Counted from the first letter of the stretch, positions 1 through 8,775 are shown. The stretch is 64,000 nt of DNA from Gilvimarinus chinensis DSM 19667 (GCF_000377745.1 NZ_KB898708.1:62001-126000); one strand, 5' to 3'. A program made the numbers and translations. The notes: generated from the letters alone by a model not told the origin.

Positions 1-2
1 TG

Positions 3-470
3 TTCAAAGTTTCTCACCTTAATGTTTCGCAGTTTGTCGGCCGGTTTAATAAAGCTTATGCCGAGCTGGACTATAATGCCGATGACCCCGCCGCCAGCCG
101 CATCCGCGCGGCCGTTTTTATCGCCTCTTTGGATGTCAATAATCCTGATTTTTCCGAAACGTTAAAAAGTTGCGATTGGTTGTGCGCCTCTCAATTTCCT
201 GAAGCGCGATTTGTGTCTGTTGGGCGAGCGCAAACAAATGACAATGTTTTAACGTTTGCAGGTGATTTGTCGTTTCGGGGCGTCACTAAGCCCGCCGAGC
301 TGACCGTTCGCATCAACGGCGCAACCACAAATCGTTTAACCGGTGATTATATTATCGGCTTTGAGGCGAATTTGGCCTTTCACCGCTCGGAATTCGCTAT
401 GGGGCAATTTGCCCCAGCTGTGGGCGACCAGGTGAGGGTTGAGGTGTTTGCAGAATTTATACGCCAATAA
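3..470 (+). CDS. YceI family protein (5' end cut by window)
   Basis: The frame is open to the left edge, so the N-terminus and any signal peptide are missing; about 155 residues remain. Visible family features are FKVSHLNVSQFVGRF near the start, a central LSFRGVTKPAEL segment and a C-terminal FHRSEFAMG followed by VGDQVRVEVFAEF. YceI proteins are periplasmic, lipocalin-like beta-barrels that bind isoprenoid-type lipids; the physiological role is usually unknown. It faces the next gene tail to tail, with 15 bases between them. Family assignment is firm; function is not. Confidence 0.85.
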   Translation, partial: FKVSHLNVSQFVGRFNKAYAELDYNADDPAASRIRAAVFIASLDVNNPDFSETLKSCDWLCASQFPEARFVSVGRAQTNDNVLTFAGDLSFRGVTKPAELTVRINGATTNRLTGDYIIGFEANLAFHRSEFAMGQFAPAVGDQVRVEVFAEFIRQ

Positions 471-485
471 GTACCGTATTTGCTT

Positions 486-1325
486 TCACAAATTCTTTGT
501 TAAACAAATTTCTTTGTGATCAATGGCAATTAAGCGCTGTTTGTAAAGAGCCCCTAAGGCTTTTTTGTAGACACCTTTGCTCACGTTAAATTCGCGGTAA
601 ATGTCGTCTGGTTGAGCGCGGTCATTTAACGGGCTGCGGCCGCCGTTGACCTTTAAGTAGTCGAGTATCTTTTGTTGCAGCCTGTCGCGGCCTTTATCGC
701 CAACGGGCTGTAAGCTCAAGTCGATCTTACCGTCGCCGCGGATACTTTTAATGTAGCCTCGAGTGTTTTCGCCGTAGCTTAAAGGGCGGAACGCGTCGTC
801 ACGAAAAATGAGTCCCAGGTACTGGTTGTCGATGACGGCTTTGTAGCCCATCTCGCTTTTGCCGCAGATTAATAAATCGACGGCTTGGTTGGGTATCAGT
901 TGGCGGCTGGTTTCGTGCAGGTGTTTATTCAATTTGGAGGAGGCGGTAATACGCTGACTGTAAGGGTCGAGAAATAAGGTTACAACATAGGAGCGGCTCA
1001 GCTCAAAACGCTTGTGTTGCTCATTGAACGGCACCAGTAAATGTTTTGGTAGCCCCCAATCTAAGAAGGCACCGGCATCGTTAATGTCGACAACCGGTAA
1101 ATAAGCCGCTTGTCCTACGCAGGCTCGGGGTTTCAGTGTCGTTGCGACAGGTATATCGTTGCTGTCCAAATGAATAAATACATCCACTTCATCGCCAATA
1201 CCGAGCTCGCTGTTTAAGTAACGCTTGGGTAGGAGAATAGTGCCTAGCTCGGTACCGTCAAGATAAGCACCGAAATCTACGAGTTTAACGACAGGGAGGC
1301 GGGCGAATTGTCCGATTTGGGCCAT
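486..1325 (-). CDS. CvfB-like S1-domain RNA-binding protein
   Basis: The 279-residue protein resembles the CvfB/YitL family. Successive S1-like beta-barrel units lie at about residues 5-60, 70-130 and 145-205 (for example GAYLDGTELGTILLPKRY and GAFLDWGLPKHLLVPF). A C-terminal winged-helix segment (about 215-275) contains DIYREFNVSKGVYKKALGAL. The family binds RNA and in Firmicutes affects virulence-factor expression; the role in gammaproteobacteria is not established. The length is normal for the family. It lies 47 bases downstream of the outer-membrane-like gene on the same strand, separated by an inverted repeat. Confidence 0.85.
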   Translation of the reverse strand: MAQIGQFARLPVVKLVDFGAYLDGTELGTILLPKRYLNSELGIGDEVDVFIHLDSNDIPVATTLKPRACVGQAAYLPVVDINDAGAFLDWGLPKHLLVPFNEQHKRFELSRSYVVTLFLDPYSQRITASSKLNKHLHETSRQLIPNQAVDLLICGKSEMGYKAVIDNQYLGLIFRDDAFRPLSYGENTRGYIKSIRGDGKIDLSLQPVGDKGRDRLQQKILDYLKVNGGRSPLNDRAQPDDIYREFNVSKGVYKKALGALYKQRLIAIDHKEICLTKNL

Positions 1326-1337
1326 GGGAAGGGTTCC

Positions 1338-1363
1338 GGCAAAGCCACTATTGTAGCTTTGCC
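1338..1363. repeat. Inverted repeat between two left-facing genes
   Basis: GGCAAAGC (1338-1345) is repeated inverted as GCTTTGCC (1356-1363) with a 10-base loop. There is no T-run on either side, so it is not a canonical terminator. It could slow transcription or protect the 3' end of the upstream left-facing mRNA. Only the repeat itself is seen. Confidence 0.5.
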
Positions 1364-1372
1364 GACGGCCGA

Positions 1373-1951
1373 CTAAAAGTTCATTCGTGCGCCCAGGGCA
1401 ATAGATTCCCCTTCGTCTGAGAAACTGGTGTCCAGGGTGGCTGCCACCGCTTGGCTAAGCCAATAATTTGCGCCGAGGTTTATTTCGGTTGTGTCATCAA
1501 ATACCGTGTGATGCGCGATTTCAGCTTTACCCTCCAATTGTTGAAACATCCAGCCGCGAGCACCAACGGCGGCAACTAAACCGGTGTCGCTGTCGCCATG
1601 ATCTGGGTCGGTGCGTTCAACGCTCAGGGTGCCGTACAAGTCCCACCCCCGTGTCAGCAGAGTGTGATAGCCCGCGCCCAGTTGCAGGGTGGTAGACCCG
1701 CAGCCTTTATCGCCGCTCACGTCAGTTAAGCTACCGATAGCGAACCAAGGCCCATCGATTGCGTAACTGCCGTACGTGCTCAAACCGTCCTGATTGCAGT
1801 CGTAATCATCCAGGTTTTGCTCAACGTATTCCAAACCGCCATAGGTGTAACTTACTGAGGCGTTATTGTTTGATTGTGCTAACGCACCTGCGGCACTAAG
1901 GCCCATCAACGCAGCGGTAGACAGTGCCAGGGCTTTGATTGGTTTGACCAT
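1373..1951 (-). CDS. Small outer-membrane beta-barrel-like protein
   Basis: A 192-residue exported protein. I chose the ATG at 1951 because AAGGAG lies 7 bases upstream of it; a longer in-frame start at 2005 has no such site. MVKPIKALALSTAALMG with cleavage after GALA-Q is a classical Sec signal peptide. The mature chain alternates polar and aromatic residues (for example SVSYTYGGLEYVEQNL, WDLYGTLSVER, INLGANYWLS) and ends in phenylalanine (LGARMNF), as outer-membrane barrels do. Two cysteines (in YDCNQD and DKGCGS) could form a disulfide. I do not recognise a named family; a small eight-strand barrel is likely. Confidence 0.7.
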   Translation of the reverse strand: MVKPIKALALSTAALMGLSAAGALAQSNNNASVSYTYGGLEYVEQNLDDYDCNQDGLSTYGSYAIDGPWFAIGSLTDVSGDKGCGSTTLQLGAGYHTLLTRGWDLYGTLSVERTDPDHGDSDTGLVAAVGARGWMFQQLEGKAEIAHHTVFDDTTEINLGANYWLSQAVAATLDTSFSDEGESIALGARMNF

Positions 1952-2289
1952 AATCTGACTCCTTATGTCATGAAAAAATAGGCTGTGGACTATAGAGCAA
2001 TCCATAGGCCAAGGGGATTGCTTACCGATTGGTTTGAGTAATCAGTCACGAAAGTGGTTCTAACACGCCCTCTTTGGCTGCTATTTAATCATTGTTTGTG
2101 TTTAAAAGTTGTATTTTTTACAGCAACTTAGGCCGTTATCTACAAGTGTTAGGTGAAGGCCGTTATAGGGCATTTTTCATGCTATTGTTTTTGGTATGAC
2201 TTAAGGTGTGTAATTGGTAAGATCAAAAGGGGTTGTGGTCAGTTCGGTGTGCGGCCGGATAATAATCAAACAATAATAAGGAACAGCGT
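1952..2289. other. 338-base divergent intergenic region with a 10-bp direct repeat
   Basis: This separates the left-facing barrel gene from the right-facing lipoprotein gene, so it should hold both promoters; I cannot point to convincing -35/-10 pairs. AGGCCGTTAT occurs twice in the same orientation, at 2130-2139 and 2157-2166, 27 bases apart, which might be a regulator site. AAGGAG for the leftward gene and AAGGA (2279-2283) for the rightward gene are the only clear signals. No RNA gene is apparent. Confidence 0.4.
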
Positions 2290-2646
2290 ATGAATAGAGT
2301 GCTATTGGTATCGGCAGTGGTACTTATGGGTAGCCTGACAGGTTGTGGCAGCGCCGATTACTTTGACAATGTCACTTTTATTCATTGCGCAATGGGCAGC
2401 TATATCAACGCTATCGGTTGGGCCGGGGAGGGCATTAACAGTCAGCCCGCACCTAATCCCGTTATTGCCAGTGCAGAGTCCGGCTGGCGTGAGTATGGCA
2501 GCACAGATTTGGATGGTGCGCCGTTAGATTTGAGTAGCCGGGAATTCGGTTATGTGTTGAGTGCCGGTGAAGCTGCGCCTTTTATGGGTCGTGCTTCGGT
2601 GTTTGCCGGTTACAATGGTGGTGAAGGTTGGAACCCTGAACCTTAA
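2290..2646 (+). CDS. Small lipoprotein of unknown function
   Basis: A 118-residue protein with a lipoprotein signal: a hydrophobic stretch MNRVLLVSAVVLMG, then lipobox LTGC with Cys19 as the acylated residue. The mature part is short and polar (GSADYFD follows the cysteine) and carries one further cysteine in FIHCAMG. I see no known domain. An AAGGAACAGC ribosome-binding region precedes the ATG. It ends just before a strong bidirectional terminator and so is probably a single-gene transcript. Coding status is supported by the signal peptide, the ribosome-binding site and the terminator. Confidence 0.65.
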   Translation: MNRVLLVSAVVLMGSLTGCGSADYFDNVTFIHCAMGSYINAIGWAGEGINSQPAPNPVIASAESGWREYGSTDLDGAPLDLSSREFGYVLSAGEAAPFMGRASVFAGYNGGEGWNPEP

Positions 2647-2663
2647 TGGATTATTCTTGATGC

Positions 2664-2698
2664 GAAAAAAAACGCCGGCAATTGCCGGCGTTTTTTTT
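2664..2698. terminator. Bidirectional intrinsic terminator
   Basis: A-tract, then ACGCCGGCAATTGCCGGCGT, a near-perfect hairpin, then a run of eight T. With A before and T after, it can stop both the lipoprotein transcript (rightward) and the rnb-EVE transcript (leftward). Confidence 0.92.
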
Positions 2699-2713
2699 GG
2701 AGCTTTAGAACGA

Positions 2714-3172
2714 TTAGCGGCTCAGTTCAATAATGGTCTGCCATTGTTCTTGGGTTACCGGCTGTATCGATAGCCGCCCCTGCTTTAAAAGAGTCATCTC
2801 TTCGAGCTGCTGAATCTCTTTGATGGTGGATAACAACACCGGCGTCTTGAACCGCTCATTTAATGTAATGTCGACACAAAACCAGCGCGGCTGGCCGGGG
2901 GTTGCTTTAGGGTCAAAGTAGGGGCTTTCGGGCAGATACTGTTGTGGGTCCGGGTAAGCGGTTTTAACTACGCTTGCCGTTCCCACAATCCCTATGTGTT
3001 TGCAGCGGCTGTGATAGAAAAGCACCTCATCGCCCAGCGCTACTTCATCGCGCAATAAATTGCGTGCCTGATAATTGCGAATGCCGTCCCAACGCGCGGT
3101 TTGCTTTGGCTCACGCGCAAGGTCGTCAATGCTGTAACAGTCGGGTTCCGATTTAAACAGCCAGTACGCCAT
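2714..3172 (-). CDS. EVE domain protein (THYN1-like)
   Basis: A 152-residue protein that is one EVE domain from end to end: MAYWLFKSEPDCYSIDDL at the start, then WDGIRNYQARN and a central GDEVLFYHSR, all typical of the family. EVE domains share the PUA/YTH fold and are thought to bind modified bases in RNA or DNA. I chose the ATG at 3172, where the family motif begins; the longer frame would run back into the preceding gene. It starts 5 bases after the RNase II gene, so the two are very likely co-transcribed. The substrate is unknown. Confidence 0.9.
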   Translation of the reverse strand: MAYWLFKSEPDCYSIDDLAREPKQTARWDGIRNYQARNLLRDEVALGDEVLFYHSRCKHIGIVGTASVVKTAYPDPQQYLPESPYFDPKATPGQPRWFCVDITLNERFKTPVLLSTIKEIQQLEEMTLLKQGRLSIQPVTQEQWQTIIELSR

Positions 3173-3176
3173 AGGG

Positions 3177-5183
3177 TTAGGGTGTCTGCTCCGGTGCGTC
3201 AAACGCTTGCAGCCGCTCGGCCATGGCTTGGTCTACCAGCTCCAGCGCTATGCGACGGCTGTTGACATCCACCTCTTTAACTTTTACCGCAACCGTTTGG
3301 TCCAGGAAGTATTGATCCGTGTCGGTAGTCAGACTTAGGCGGCGACTGTCAAACTTGGGTTTGGGTTGGCCTTTTTCTACCAGCTGGACAAAACCGTCGG
3401 TACCAATATCTTCCAGGCGGACACTAATGCCGCGAGCGCTAACACCGGTGATAGTGCCAAAGTGCACTGTACCTAAATGTTCGCTTAAGTACTGGCACAG
3501 CAGCCACTGCTCTAGCGTGCGGCTGGCTTGGCGACCGGTGCTTAAGGTTTCTTGTAGCGCCAGGGCTTGGTGTTCGTCGGTGGTGCGCGGCGTTTCACCG
3601 TTTAAAATAGCCTTAAGTACAATGTGGTTGTGTAAATCCTGGTAGCGACGGATGGGGGAGGTCACCGTGGCGTAGGCATTAAAGCCCAGGCCAAAATGAC
3701 CCACTGGCTGAGTGGTCAGGCTACCTGCCTGCTGCATGCGCTGCAGTAAGGATAATAGGCGCGCTTGCTCTTCTGACTGTTCAGCGTTTTGGCGCAGCGT
3801 TTTAAACAAGCGCTGGAAGTTCTCAAGCTGGGTAAAATCCAGTTCGGCCATCTCGGGCAGAACTTCGGCTACCAGGGCTTTCACATCGTCCAGTCGCTCA
3901 GGGCGAAAGCCGATGTGCCCCGAGTAAAAGGCTGTTTGTGGATGTTGATTGAACAGTTCGCCAGCGCAGATGTTGGTGGCCAGCATGGCTTCTTCAACCA
4001 ATTTTTGCGCGCTGTTGCGCAGGCGCTTTTCAATGCGCTCAATTTTTTTGCTGTCATTAAGCCAGTACTGATAATCGGCGCGGTCTTCCATTACCAGTGC
4101 GTGTTCCTGGCGATAGCTCAATCTTGCCTGGGCGCAGTCGGCCATGGCTTTTAGGCTTTCAATGATCGGGCCCGGTAGTTCTTTTTCCAAGGTGTCGCCA
4201 CTGCCGTCCAGCAGTTCGCTGACGTTTTGATAGCTCAGTTTGTGGTGCGAGCGAATGTTCGCGGTGCTGAAACGGTAATCGGCGATGCTACCATCTTGAT
4301 TAATGTTCATTTCACATACGACCGCTGGACGCTCAGCTTCGGGAATCAGCGAAAAGGTCTCGTGGGACAATTCGGTGGGCAGCATGGTGATGGGGTGGCC
4401 CAGCAGGTAAAGCGTGCTGACGCGCTCCTGTGCGGTTTGCTCAAGCGCGCTGCCCGGTTCAATAAGACTGCTGGGGTCGGCAATGGCGGAAATCAGACGC
4501 CAGCCGGTGTCAGTCTTTTCGGCGTAGAGCGCATCGTCCATGTCGCGGGTGAACTCTGAGTCGATGGTGACAAAGGGCGTGTCAATCATCGCTTGTCGTT
4601 CAAGGGTGGTGAGCGCCTCGGGGTTAATAGCGGCGGCCTGTTCGGTGGCCGCTTCGCTCCACTCATTCGGTAGCTGGTATTTGGCGCAGATATAGCGGCC
4701 TTCAATTCCGGCCTCGTCGGGTTTTCCAATCCGGTTGATAACGCGAATCTGGGCTTTACCATCGTGTTTGAAGGGGTGGCGGATTAACTCGCACTGCACT
4801 AAATCGCCTTCACTGCAATTGGTGCGCTCTTGAGGTGGTATAAACAGCCAGCGGCTAAAAGGCGGTAGGTCTGGCTCGACAAAATGGGCGGGGCCTTTCC
4901 GTACATAGCGGCCGACAAATGTTTTTAAGGGCGAATCGATTAACGCCTCCAAAGTCGCTTCGAGCTGCTTTTTACTGTTTTCGCTCAGGCTGATTTTTAC
5001 TCTATCGCCTGGCAGTACGCGCAGCATTTGATCTGGATCGAGAAAGGCGTCTCGGCCGTCGTCTAAACGAACAAAGCCAAATCGCTTGGCGGTGGGCCTG
5101 ACTAGGCCTTCGGCGTAATCTTTATGGGCAACGATATTCGATTTTAATTGTGAGAGCTGCGACAACGCGTCTTTACTGAGCAT
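3177..5183 (-). CDS. rnb: Exoribonuclease II (RNase II)
   Basis: A 668-residue protein of the RNase II/RNB family, a processive 3'-to-5' exoribonuclease releasing nucleoside monophosphates. N-terminal cold-shock-like RNA-binding regions are followed by the RNB catalytic core beginning at FVTIDSEFTRDMDDALYAE (about residue 205), whose aspartates bind magnesium. The conserved TSPIRRYQDLHNH lies near residue 505. A C-terminal S1 domain covers about 565-645 (GTITGVSARGISVRLEDIG). The length fits RNase II (about 645) rather than RNase R (over 750). It is the first gene of a two-gene leftward unit with the EVE protein. Confidence 0.92.
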   Translation of the reverse strand: MLSKDALSQLSQLKSNIVAHKDYAEGLVRPTAKRFGFVRLDDGRDAFLDPDQMLRVLPGDRVKISLSENSKKQLEATLEALIDSPLKTFVGRYVRKGPAHFVEPDLPPFSRWLFIPPQERTNCSEGDLVQCELIRHPFKHDGKAQIRVINRIGKPDEAGIEGRYICAKYQLPNEWSEAATEQAAAINPEALTTLERQAMIDTPFVTIDSEFTRDMDDALYAEKTDTGWRLISAIADPSSLIEPGSALEQTAQERVSTLYLLGHPITMLPTELSHETFSLIPEAERPAVVCEMNINQDGSIADYRFSTANIRSHHKLSYQNVSELLDGSGDTLEKELPGPIIESLKAMADCAQARLSYRQEHALVMEDRADYQYWLNDSKKIERIEKRLRNSAQKLVEEAMLATNICAGELFNQHPQTAFYSGHIGFRPERLDDVKALVAEVLPEMAELDFTQLENFQRLFKTLRQNAEQSEEQARLLSLLQRMQQAGSLTTQPVGHFGLGFNAYATVTSPIRRYQDLHNHIVLKAILNGETPRTTDEHQALALQETLSTGRQASRTLEQWLLCQYLSEHLGTVHFGTITGVSARGISVRLEDIGTDGFVQLVEKGQPKPKFDSRRLSLTTDTDQYFLDQTVAVKVKEVDVNSRRIALELVDQAMAERLQAFDAPEQTP

Positions 5184-5280
5184 GAATAAACAACTTGTTT
5201 CTGGCAGGTTTAAAAACGAAATAATAACACCAAATAGAGGTTCTCGCTTTGGTAGGCCTACTGTGTAGTATCATTTCCCT

Positions 5281-6996
5281 ATGGATATTCTAAATCAGCT
5301 TATTTTATTGGGCGCTGTATTATTTTTGATCAGCATTTTGGCCAGCGCACTCTCCCCACGGGTGGGGATGCCGTTATTGTTGGTTTTTTTACTGGTCGGC
5401 ATGCTCGGCGGCGAAGACGGGATTGGCGGCGTCGCGTATGACGATGTGCAGTCGGCTTTGTTTTTGGGCACCTTAGCCCTGGCGGTAATTTTGTTCGATG
5501 GTGGGTTGCGCACGGATATTCATAACTTTCGTGTGGGTTTAAAGCCGGCGCTGTCGTTGGCTTCACTGGGTGTGGTGATTACCGCTGGCGTTTGCGGAGC
5601 GTTTGCCGCCTGGATGCTGGATTTACCCTGGGTCGAGGGAATGTTGGTGGGGGCCATTGTGGGCTCTACCGATGCCGCTGCGGTGTTTTCTGTATTAAAT
5701 ATGCAGGGGTTGGCGCTGAAGGCGAGGGTGGGCGCAACCCTTGAAATCGAATCAGGCTTGAATGATCCGATGGCGATTTTTTTAACCTTGACCGTGGTCG
5801 AATTTATTCGCATGGGTGAGAGCGGATTTAATGCGACCATGTTGCTCGGGTTTGCCTGGCAGATGGGGGTTGGCGCTCTGGTTGGTGTAGTGGGTGGCCG
5901 GTTTCTCGCTTGGGGGGTGACTCGTCTGGCACTAAGCCCCGGTTTGTATCCTTTATTGGCGCTTTTCGGTGGCGTTTCTATTTTCGGTCTTGCCGCAGTG
6001 CTGCACTCCAGTGGGTTCCTCGCCGTATATTTAGCCGGTTTGATGGTGGGAAATCGGGTGTCACGGGGTCTGTACAACATTCAGCGGTTCCACGATGGCA
6101 TAGCCTGGCTGGCGCAAATCAGCCTGTTTTTGATGCTGGGTTTATTGGTGACCCCCTCTGAACTGGTGACCTACGCTCCTAGCGCACTGCTGATAGGCTT
6201 GTTTTTGATTTTTATTGCCAGGCCTTTGGCGGTGTGTATTTCTCTGCTGCCATTTCAGTTCTCTTGGCGGGAGCGGCTTTTTATATCCTGGGTGGGGTTG
6301 CGCGGGGCTGTTCCTATTGTGCTGGCGATGTTTCCCTGGCTGGCCGGGTTCGAGCACTGGCCATTCTTTTTTAATATTGCCTTCTTTATTGTAATTATTT
6401 CACTGGTGCTGCAAGGGTGGACGGTGGCGCCTCTGGCACGTTGGCTGAAGGTGGACGTGCCAACCAGCTCATCACGGGTACAGAGAGTGGAGCTTGGGGT
6501 GCCGGGGCAGGCTGGTTACGAGTTTATTGGTTACAAATTGCTGGCTGATTCTCCTGCGCTTAAAGCTGGTGTGGCGAGGCTTGAAGAGAGTACAGGTACA
6601 CGACTTTTATGCGTTATTCGTGAGGGGGAGCCGCTGGCCGAACCCGCCAGTGGGCCCTTGCTTGAGGGGGATCATGTCTACCTGTTGGCCAGGCCCGATG
6701 CTTTAAACCTACTGGACAAATGGTTAGTGGGAGAAAAGGAACCAGATCGTATTTCGGCACAAGCTTACTTTGGTGAGTTTGTTGTGTCGCCTTTAGCCAA
6801 GTTAATGGACTTGGGCTTGCTTTATGGTTTTGATGTGCCAGAAGAAATGGCAAACTGGAGCATAGGCCGCTATATCTACCGGCGTTATAAACAACCCGTT
6901 ATTGGCGACCGGGTTGCAATGGGCAAGGTTGAATTCATTGTGCTTGAGATGTCTGAATCCCGCGTTACTAAAGTGAGCCTAAAGCTAAATCGTTAG
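5281..6996 (+). CDS. nhaP2: Potassium/proton antiporter, NhaP2/CvrA type
   Basis: A 571-residue CPA1-family cation/proton antiporter of the inner membrane. About twelve hydrophobic segments fill residues 5-390, starting MDILNQLILLGAVLFLIS as in NhaP2. Family motifs include LFDGGLRTD, GSTDAAAVFSVL (membrane-core aspartate), ESGLNDPMAIFL and SWVGLRGAVPIVLAM. The soluble tail has an RCK-C/TrkA-C-like domain (about 405-485) and a further cytoplasmic domain. It exports K+ (possibly Na+) and helps control cell volume. No ribosome-binding site is visible, and a TAG 15 bases upstream rules out an earlier in-frame start. Confidence 0.9.
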   Translation: MDILNQLILLGAVLFLISILASALSPRVGMPLLLVFLLVGMLGGEDGIGGVAYDDVQSALFLGTLALAVILFDGGLRTDIHNFRVGLKPALSLASLGVVITAGVCGAFAAWMLDLPWVEGMLVGAIVGSTDAAAVFSVLNMQGLALKARVGATLEIESGLNDPMAIFLTLTVVEFIRMGESGFNATMLLGFAWQMGVGALVGVVGGRFLAWGVTRLALSPGLYPLLALFGGVSIFGLAAVLHSSGFLAVYLAGLMVGNRVSRGLYNIQRFHDGIAWLAQISLFLMLGLLVTPSELVTYAPSALLIGLFLIFIARPLAVCISLLPFQFSWRERLFISWVGLRGAVPIVLAMFPWLAGFEHWPFFFNIAFFIVIISLVLQGWTVAPLARWLKVDVPTSSSRVQRVELGVPGQAGYEFIGYKLLADSPALKAGVARLEESTGTRLLCVIREGEPLAEPASGPLLEGDHVYLLARPDALNLLDKWLVGEKEPDRISAQAYFGEFVVSPLAKLMDLGLLYGFDVPEEMANWSIGRYIYRRYKQPVIGDRVAMGKVEFIVLEMSESRVTKVSLKLNR

Positions 6997-7002
6997 TCAG
7001 TA

Positions 7003-7029
7003 TAAAGTTTCCGCCTTCTGTGCCGATAT
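7003..7029 (+). promoter_or_regulatory. Sigma-28 (FliA) promoter for the chemoreceptor
   Basis: TAAAGTTT at 7003-7010, an 11-base spacer, then GCCGATAT at 7022-7029. This matches the FliA consensus TAAAGTTT-N11-GCCGATAA at 15 of 16 positions, about 75 bases before the receptor ATG. It places an unlinked receptor in the late flagellar regulon. Confidence 0.88.
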
Positions 7030-7103
7030 TTTCCGAGAACAGTTAGCCGCCAAAAAACTGTACTACACTCAAAGAAAAATCCGCCTAAGTCGAGGGGAAA
7101 GGT

Positions 7104-8750
7104 ATGCTGCGTTGGTATAATAATATGGGTTTCCGTTGGAAACTGACATTACCCCTTCTGGTTTTGGTTGCTCTTTTTCTTTACTCGAGTATTTATTCGG
7201 TTTTATCTGCTCGCAAGCTCTCTGAAAATGCTACTACGATTGCTGAAATTAACTTACAAGAGCTGCAACTTTTATTGCAGGCAGACCGTGATCTGTATCA
7301 AGCATTAACCGCCGAGCGAACCGCATTTGTGAATGGTGCGAGTGGTGTAAGTGTGGCGAGCTTAATGGCGGAGCATAAAGAGAACGCTGAACAGGCGCGT
7401 GAGCGTTTTTTGCAGTCTCTAACCCTATCTAATACCAGTGTTGAATCTGAGAAAACTGAATTCCTGACGCTGTTTCAAGCGTGGTATTCCTTTAGCCGCG
7501 ACTTGATAGAGCAAGCCGCCACTGGCGACCCCAACAGTATTGACGACTTTGAGCGTGAGGGGTACGAGCGTAGTTATCAACTGTTTGAGGCAGTTCGTAC
7601 ACATTTGGATGTGGTGGGCGAACGTCGACTCAATCATGTGGAGCAGTTCACTCAGCAAATTCTAGCGGATGAAAAGTCTGTATCAACTCAGCTTATAGGG
7701 ATCGCTATCGTATGTACCCTGGTGGCCCTGGGGGCAGCTTTAGTGCTGCCTGCTTTGGTAATAAAGCCGTTGAAGTCTATCAGTAACCGAATTCAAAACA
7801 TCGCAGAAGGCGATGGTGACCTGACAATTCGTATCGATGTGCAAAACAATGACGAGCTCGGTGAGCTGTCTGGCCATGTCAATCAATTTATGGAGAAGCT
7901 ACAGCACTTAATCGGTCAAATTCGTGCCAATACTGAAGAGGTTTCTCAAGCTGCGAATACGATGTTGAGTGTTTCGGAGCGTAGTCAGGGGGCGGCTGAC
8001 GAACAGTGTCACTCCATTACCATGGTGGTGACAGCGGTTAATGAGCTTACTGTTGCTATCCATGAGGTTGCTCAAAACACCAATGAGACAGCGGATAGCG
8101 CAAAGCGCGCTAACGGGATCACCGAGTCTGGTCAGGAGCGAATTGAAACGGCTGTGAACCGAGTCCAGGAACTGTCTAACCGTATCGCTGAAACCGCTGG
8201 GGTTATGGCTCAGCTCGAAGATGAGGCAAAGAATGTAACTTCTGTAATCGATGTGATACGAGGCGTTGCTGAGCAGACAAACCTGTTGGCGCTAAACGCG
8301 GCTATTGAGGCGGCTCGGGCCGGTGAGCAAGGCAGAGGTTTTGCCGTAGTGGCGGATGAGGTTCGCACCTTGGCCAGTAGAACCCAGGAGTCTACGGAAG
8401 ATATTCAGAAAATGCTGGCACAGTTGCAAACCGGTGTTCAAAGTGCAGTAACCGCAATGAACTATTCCAATGAAATGACCGGAGAGGCTGTTCAGGCTGC
8501 GAACGACGGTGGTGAGTCTTTGGTGAATATTCGAGATGCAGTGAGCTCGATTACCAACATGGCCATTCAAATTGCGTCGGCTGCCGAAGAGCAGAGTTCG
8601 GTGACGGCAGATATCGATAAAAATCTTGTTGAAATCAATCAGCTTGCCATGAACACCTCAGATGATGCGGCTAAAACCGCTAACGCCAGTCGTGAGTTAA
8701 GTACTCTATCGCAAAATTTGCGCGATTTAGTAGGGAGCTTTAGAGTGTAA
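7104..8750 (+). CDS. Methyl-accepting chemotaxis protein
   Basis: A 548-residue transmembrane chemoreceptor. TM1 lies at about residues 11-30 (LTLPLLVLVALFLYSSIY) and an all-helical periplasmic domain of about 165 residues follows, probably a four-helix bundle. TM2 is at about 195-220 and HAMP at about 220-275. The cytoplasmic hairpin has the kinase-control tip [20 protein letters not shown] and the adjacent [15 protein letters not shown]. It has no C-terminal NWETF-type pentapeptide, ending in VGSFRV. The ligand cannot be told from sequence. The sigma-28 element upstream ties its expression to flagellar assembly although the flagellar genes begin 18 kb away. Confidence 0.95.
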   Translation: MLRWYNNMGFRWKLTLPLLVLVALFLYSSIYSVLSARKLSENATTIAEINLQELQLLLQADRDLYQALTAERTAFVNGASGVSVASLMAEHKENAEQARERFLQSLTLSNTSVESEKTEFLTLFQAWYSFSRDLIEQAATGDPNSIDDFEREGYERSYQLFEAVRTHLDVVGERRLNHVEQFTQQILADEKSVSTQLIGIAIVCTLVALGAALVLPALVIKPLKSISNRIQNIAEGDGDLTIRIDVQNNDELGELSGHVNQFMEKLQHLIGQIRANTEEVSQAANTMLSVSERSQGAADEQCHSITMVVTAVNELTVAIHEVAQNTNETADSAKRANGITESGQERIETAVNRVQELSNRIAETAGVMAQLEDEAKNVTSVIDVIRGVAEQTNLLALNAAIEAARAGEQGRGFAVVADEVRTLASRTQESTEDIQKMLAQLQTGVQSAVTAMNYSNEMTGEAVQAANDGGESLVNIRDAVSSITNMAIQIASAAEEQSSVTADIDKNLVEINQLAMNTSDDAAKTANASRELSTLSQNLRDLVGSFRV

Positions 8751-8775
8751 GCCTTGGTTTTGACTGGAGTACAAT

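Noticed and set aside
5520-6080. A 186-codon minus-strand frame inside the antiporter gene
   Set aside because: Pro/Arg/Thr-rich mirror of hydrophobic codons in nhaP2; no start signals.
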